In this document: positions 57,988 to 59,575 of the stretch, piece after piece
How the letters are laid out: every line of letters starts with the position of its first letter
How positions within the stretch are numbered: position 1 is the stretch's first letter
From: an uncultured Lachnospiraceae bacterium
GTDB taxonomy: Bacteria > Bacillota > Clostridia > Lachnospirales > Lachnospiraceae
Reading direction: 5' to 3'
Assembly: GCA_910589385.1 (NCBI GenBank)
Contig: CAJUTU010000022.1
Coordinates: forward strand, 1 to 59,575
Length of the DNA: 59,575 nucleotides
Translations under genes and position numbers: made by a program
Notes under the pieces: generated by a model
Seen by the model: the letters and a program-made list of their open reading frames with translations, nothing else
Database searches by the model: none
What the model was told of the DNA's origin: nothing

Positions 57988-58674
57988 ATGAAAAAAGCAT
58001 ATTTTAACTGGAGCAGTGGAAAAGATTCTGCATTTGCTTTATATAAAGCCATGAAATCCGAAACATATGATGTTCAGAATTTATTTACAATCATCAAAAA
58101 GCAAGGCTCTAAAATTGCTATGCACGAGATTGGTATAGACCTGCTCAAACAGCAAGCAAACGCTATCGGCATACCGCTGACGGTTTTGGAGTTTGATTTA
58201 GCAGCTTCATCTGACGAATATGAGAAGTCAATTAAAACGCAAATGGAAAAATTCAAAGGAGAACAGATTAATACCGCACTTTTTGGCGGTTTGTATTTGC
58301 AGGATTTGAGAAACCGAAGAATTGAAAAATGTAAGCAACAAGGTATTCAAGCCGAGTTTACGTTGTGGAACAGCAAACCTGACGAATTGCTGAGAGAATT
58401 TATTTCATTAGGGTTTAAAAGCATTGTAACCTGTGTAGACGGTTCCGTTCTCGACGAGTCGTTTGTCGGACGTGTAATTGACGAAGCTTTTCTTCGTGAT
58501 TTGCCGAGCGGCATAGATATTTGTGGTGAAAACGGCGAGTATCATTCATTTGTATTTGATGGGCCGATATTTCATAAACCCGTCAAATTTGAAATAATAA
58601 AACGATACTATATAGATTATCCAAATGAAACTAATACACAACAGAATAGGTATTGGTATCTTGAGCTTAGATGA
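57988..58674 (+). CDS. ATP-PPase of the diphthine-ammonia-ligase (Dph6/DUF71) family
   Basis: A 228-residue N-type ATP pyrophosphatase. The PP-loop is SSGKDSAFAL at ~9-18, and later blocks FGGLYLQDLRNRRIEKC and GIDICGENGEYHSFVFDGP are the diagnostic DUF71 signature. In eukaryotes and archaea this family amidates diphthine; bacteria lack diphthamide, so the bacterial role is unknown. GGAGGTGATGAG precedes the ATG. Codons are distinctly AT-rich compared with the rest of the window, which suggests recent transfer. Confidence 0.85.
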   Translation: MKKAYFNWSSGKDSAFALYKAMKSETYDVQNLFTIIKKQGSKIAMHEIGIDLLKQQANAIGIPLTVLEFDLAASSDEYEKSIKTQMEKFKGEQINTALFGGLYLQDLRNRRIEKCKQQGIQAEFTLWNSKPDELLREFISLGFKSIVTCVDGSVLDESFVGRVIDEAFLRDLPSGIDICGENGEYHSFVFDGPIFHKPVKFEIIKRYYIDYPNETNTQQNRYWYLELR

Positions 58675-58716
58675 TCGACAAATCCAATTTATCTCTGCTG
58701 CATAATCGACCATTCC

Positions 58717-58758
58717 CCCTCCGCTTAGGTACAATGTACCAGAAGCGGAGGGCTTTTT
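58717..58758 (+). terminator. terminator of ATP-PPase gene
   Basis: CCCTCCGCTT (58717-58726) pairs with AAGCGGAGGG (58743-58752), inner GGTAC/GTACC, followed by CTTTTT. Confidence 0.9.
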
Positions 58759-59127
58759 ATGAAATAAAGCAACTATGACAACTGATATGTCTTATACCGT
58801 AACAAGCAGGGAAACTGTATGGACAGTTTCCGAATACAAATATAAGAAAACTTCCTTATATGGCATTGCCTAAGGCTCTGTGACCTCTAGGGTTATAGGA
58901 TATATATATTCTGTTAAGTGGAGATTCTACTTCTGGTTTCATGGTGAGAAGCAGCGTTGCATTGGCAGGGATTTTTTGACTGGCTTCCTGCTATTCCCCG
59001 ATATGCTATGTATAAGTCAATTCTGCATTGCATGAACAGATGGGTAACTGTCCGAAAAAAGGACATAAAAAAATCCCTCCAAACTTCAAAAACAAAGTCC
59101 AGAGGGAAATAAGGTATGACAAAACAT
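58759..59127. other. intergenic, gene-free, two hairpins
   Basis: No frame with a site is seen. GGAAACTGT (58810-58818) pairs with ACAGTTTCC (58823-58831), and TCCCTC (~59075) with GAGGGA (~59102). A leftward 73-codon frame at 58914-59135 overlaps the second hairpin and shows no family likeness, so I do not call it. Confidence 0.5.
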
Positions 59128-59159
59128 CCCACCATAACTCCGTTTTTTTATATGGTGGG
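59128..59159 (-). terminator. terminator of NimA-like gene
   Basis: CCCACCATA (59128-59136) pairs with TATGGTGGG (59151-59159), 24 bp after the stop of the leftward gene. Confidence 0.6.
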
Positions 59160-59182
59160 TTACAAAAATAAGCGATGATAAA

Positions 59183-59575
59183 CTACCATTTCTTCTTGGC
59201 GATTTCAATTGCTTCTTTTCCTGTCATATGATCAACAGACAGTTCCATCATGCATAAAGTTTTCCATTCTCTTGCAATTTCTTGGTTTCTGTTTTCAATG
59301 CTATCTGTTGGATGATATTTTATTGCCAACTTTTTAATTGCTTCTCTAATTTCATTTTCATCTTCCAATATGCGTATTTTACCAAATGCAATTACACTCC
59401 TAAAATATGTTGTATATTCTTCTGGGACTATCTCGTCTTGGGAGATTACGCAAAAGGATGCTTTGCTGCATTTCCTTATGGCATCTATTTTGTGTCCCGT
59501 TTTTGCGCCGTGAAAATAAATTCCACCTGTGCGGTTGGATTTTTCAGCTAATAGCCCTTGTCTCTTTTGACAAGG
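59183..59575 (-). CDS. pyridoxamine 5'-phosphate oxidase-like (NimA-type) protein, partial
   Basis: The minus-strand frame is open from the right edge to 59183, giving the last 130 residues. IYFHGAKTGHKIDAIRKCSKASFCV and FGKIRILEDENEI (given as blocks) match the flavin-binding split-barrel family that includes NimA nitroimidazole-resistance proteins. C-terminal WKTLCMMELSVDHMTGKEAIE is also typical. The residues before IYFHG (KRQGLLAEKSNRTGG) do not look like the usual family sequence, and an inverted repeat lies there, so the 5' part may be rearranged. The true start is outside the window. Confidence 0.82.
   Translation of the reverse strand, partial: PCQKRQGLLAEKSNRTGGIYFHGAKTGHKIDAIRKCSKASFCVISQDEIVPEEYTTYFRSVIAFGKIRILEDENEIREAIKKLAIKYHPTDSIENRNQEIAREWKTLCMMELSVDHMTGKEAIEIAKKKW
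59556..59575. repeat. inverted repeat at right edge
   Basis: CCTTGTC (59556-59562), 6 nt, GACAAGG (59569-59575) is perfect and touches the last base of the window, inside the NimA-like frame. It could be a mobile-element end or a fold-back at a contig edge. Confidence 0.4.

Noticed and set aside
58914..59135. Leftward 73-codon frame
   Set aside because: No ribosome-binding site or family likeness; overlaps hairpins.
1..59575. CRISPR array
   Set aside because: No regularly spaced direct repeats and no cas genes were seen on either strand.

Overview
The window looks like a chromosomal segment of an anaerobic gut Clostridia, most likely a Lachnospiraceae. The basis is inference from gene content: a complete Firmicutes type II fatty-acid cluster with FabK, a fused AccD-AccA, an orphan HydE, GHKL/LytTR and OmpR-type two-component pairs, a CIRCE operator on lon, and strong AGGAGG ribosome-binding sites. 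No species can be assigned from the sequence alone. The last ~2 kb are visibly more AT-rich than the rest.

Layout. 1-5960: small conserved proteins, a tRNA-Trp, a CsoR-type metal sensor, a helical-bundle protein, an orphan OmpR/sensor-kinase pair and a serine-rich protein with a FliD-like C-terminal segment. 6029-14644: HrcA/CIRCE-controlled lon; NUDIX hydrolase; a frameshifted membrane-anchored SGNH hydrolase; a cytoplasmic ParB-like/BMP fusion followed by two phosphatases; and hydE. 14680-25693: the fab/acc operon (fabH-acpP-fabK-fabD-fabG-fabF-accB-fabZ-accC-accDA) behind a consensus promoter and a 29-bp palindrome, then a FabT-like MarR regulator and an RluA-type pseudouridine synthase. 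25912-32472: Rrf2 regulator with acyl-CoA thioesterase, then an ABC transporter (ATPase plus large FtsX-type permease) with its own response regulator and kinase. 32482-38384: two ferredoxin-domain aldo/keto reductases read leftward from a MerR-type promoter (19-bp spacer), and a GH3-like adenylating enzyme overlapping an RsbU-type phosphatase. 38502-43893: NlpC/P60 wall hydrolase, GlpP, rpsB-tsf and a sodium:dicarboxylate-type symporter. 43971-49227: AraC regulator divergent from araB-araD-araA. 49286-53508: MATE exporter, a large helical cytoplasmic protein, an XRE regulator. 53682-59575: a decayed LytTR/GHKL signalling pair (phosphoacceptor Asp replaced by Tyr; kinase with two frameshifts), an IS110-family element with an in-frame stop and a long structured downstream region, an ATP-PPase of the diphthine-ammonia-ligase family and an incomplete NimA-like flavoprotein gene running off the end.

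How it fits together: the core is membrane and envelope biology. The acc genes supply malonyl-CoA, fab genes build acyl-ACP, and a MarR regulator at the operon end probably senses acyl-ACP. The thioesterase, ABC/two-component module and NlpC hydrolase also act on lipids or the envelope. Carbonyl reductases and L-arabinose catabolism are separate adaptive modules. The right end is a zone of decay and transfer. The items most worth a second look are the cytoplasmic ParB/BMP fusion with two phosphatases, the GH3-RsbU overlapping pair, the IS110 element with its candidate guide RNA region, the decayed LytTR system, and a dispersed 52-nt intergenic element whose two copies differ only by transitions.
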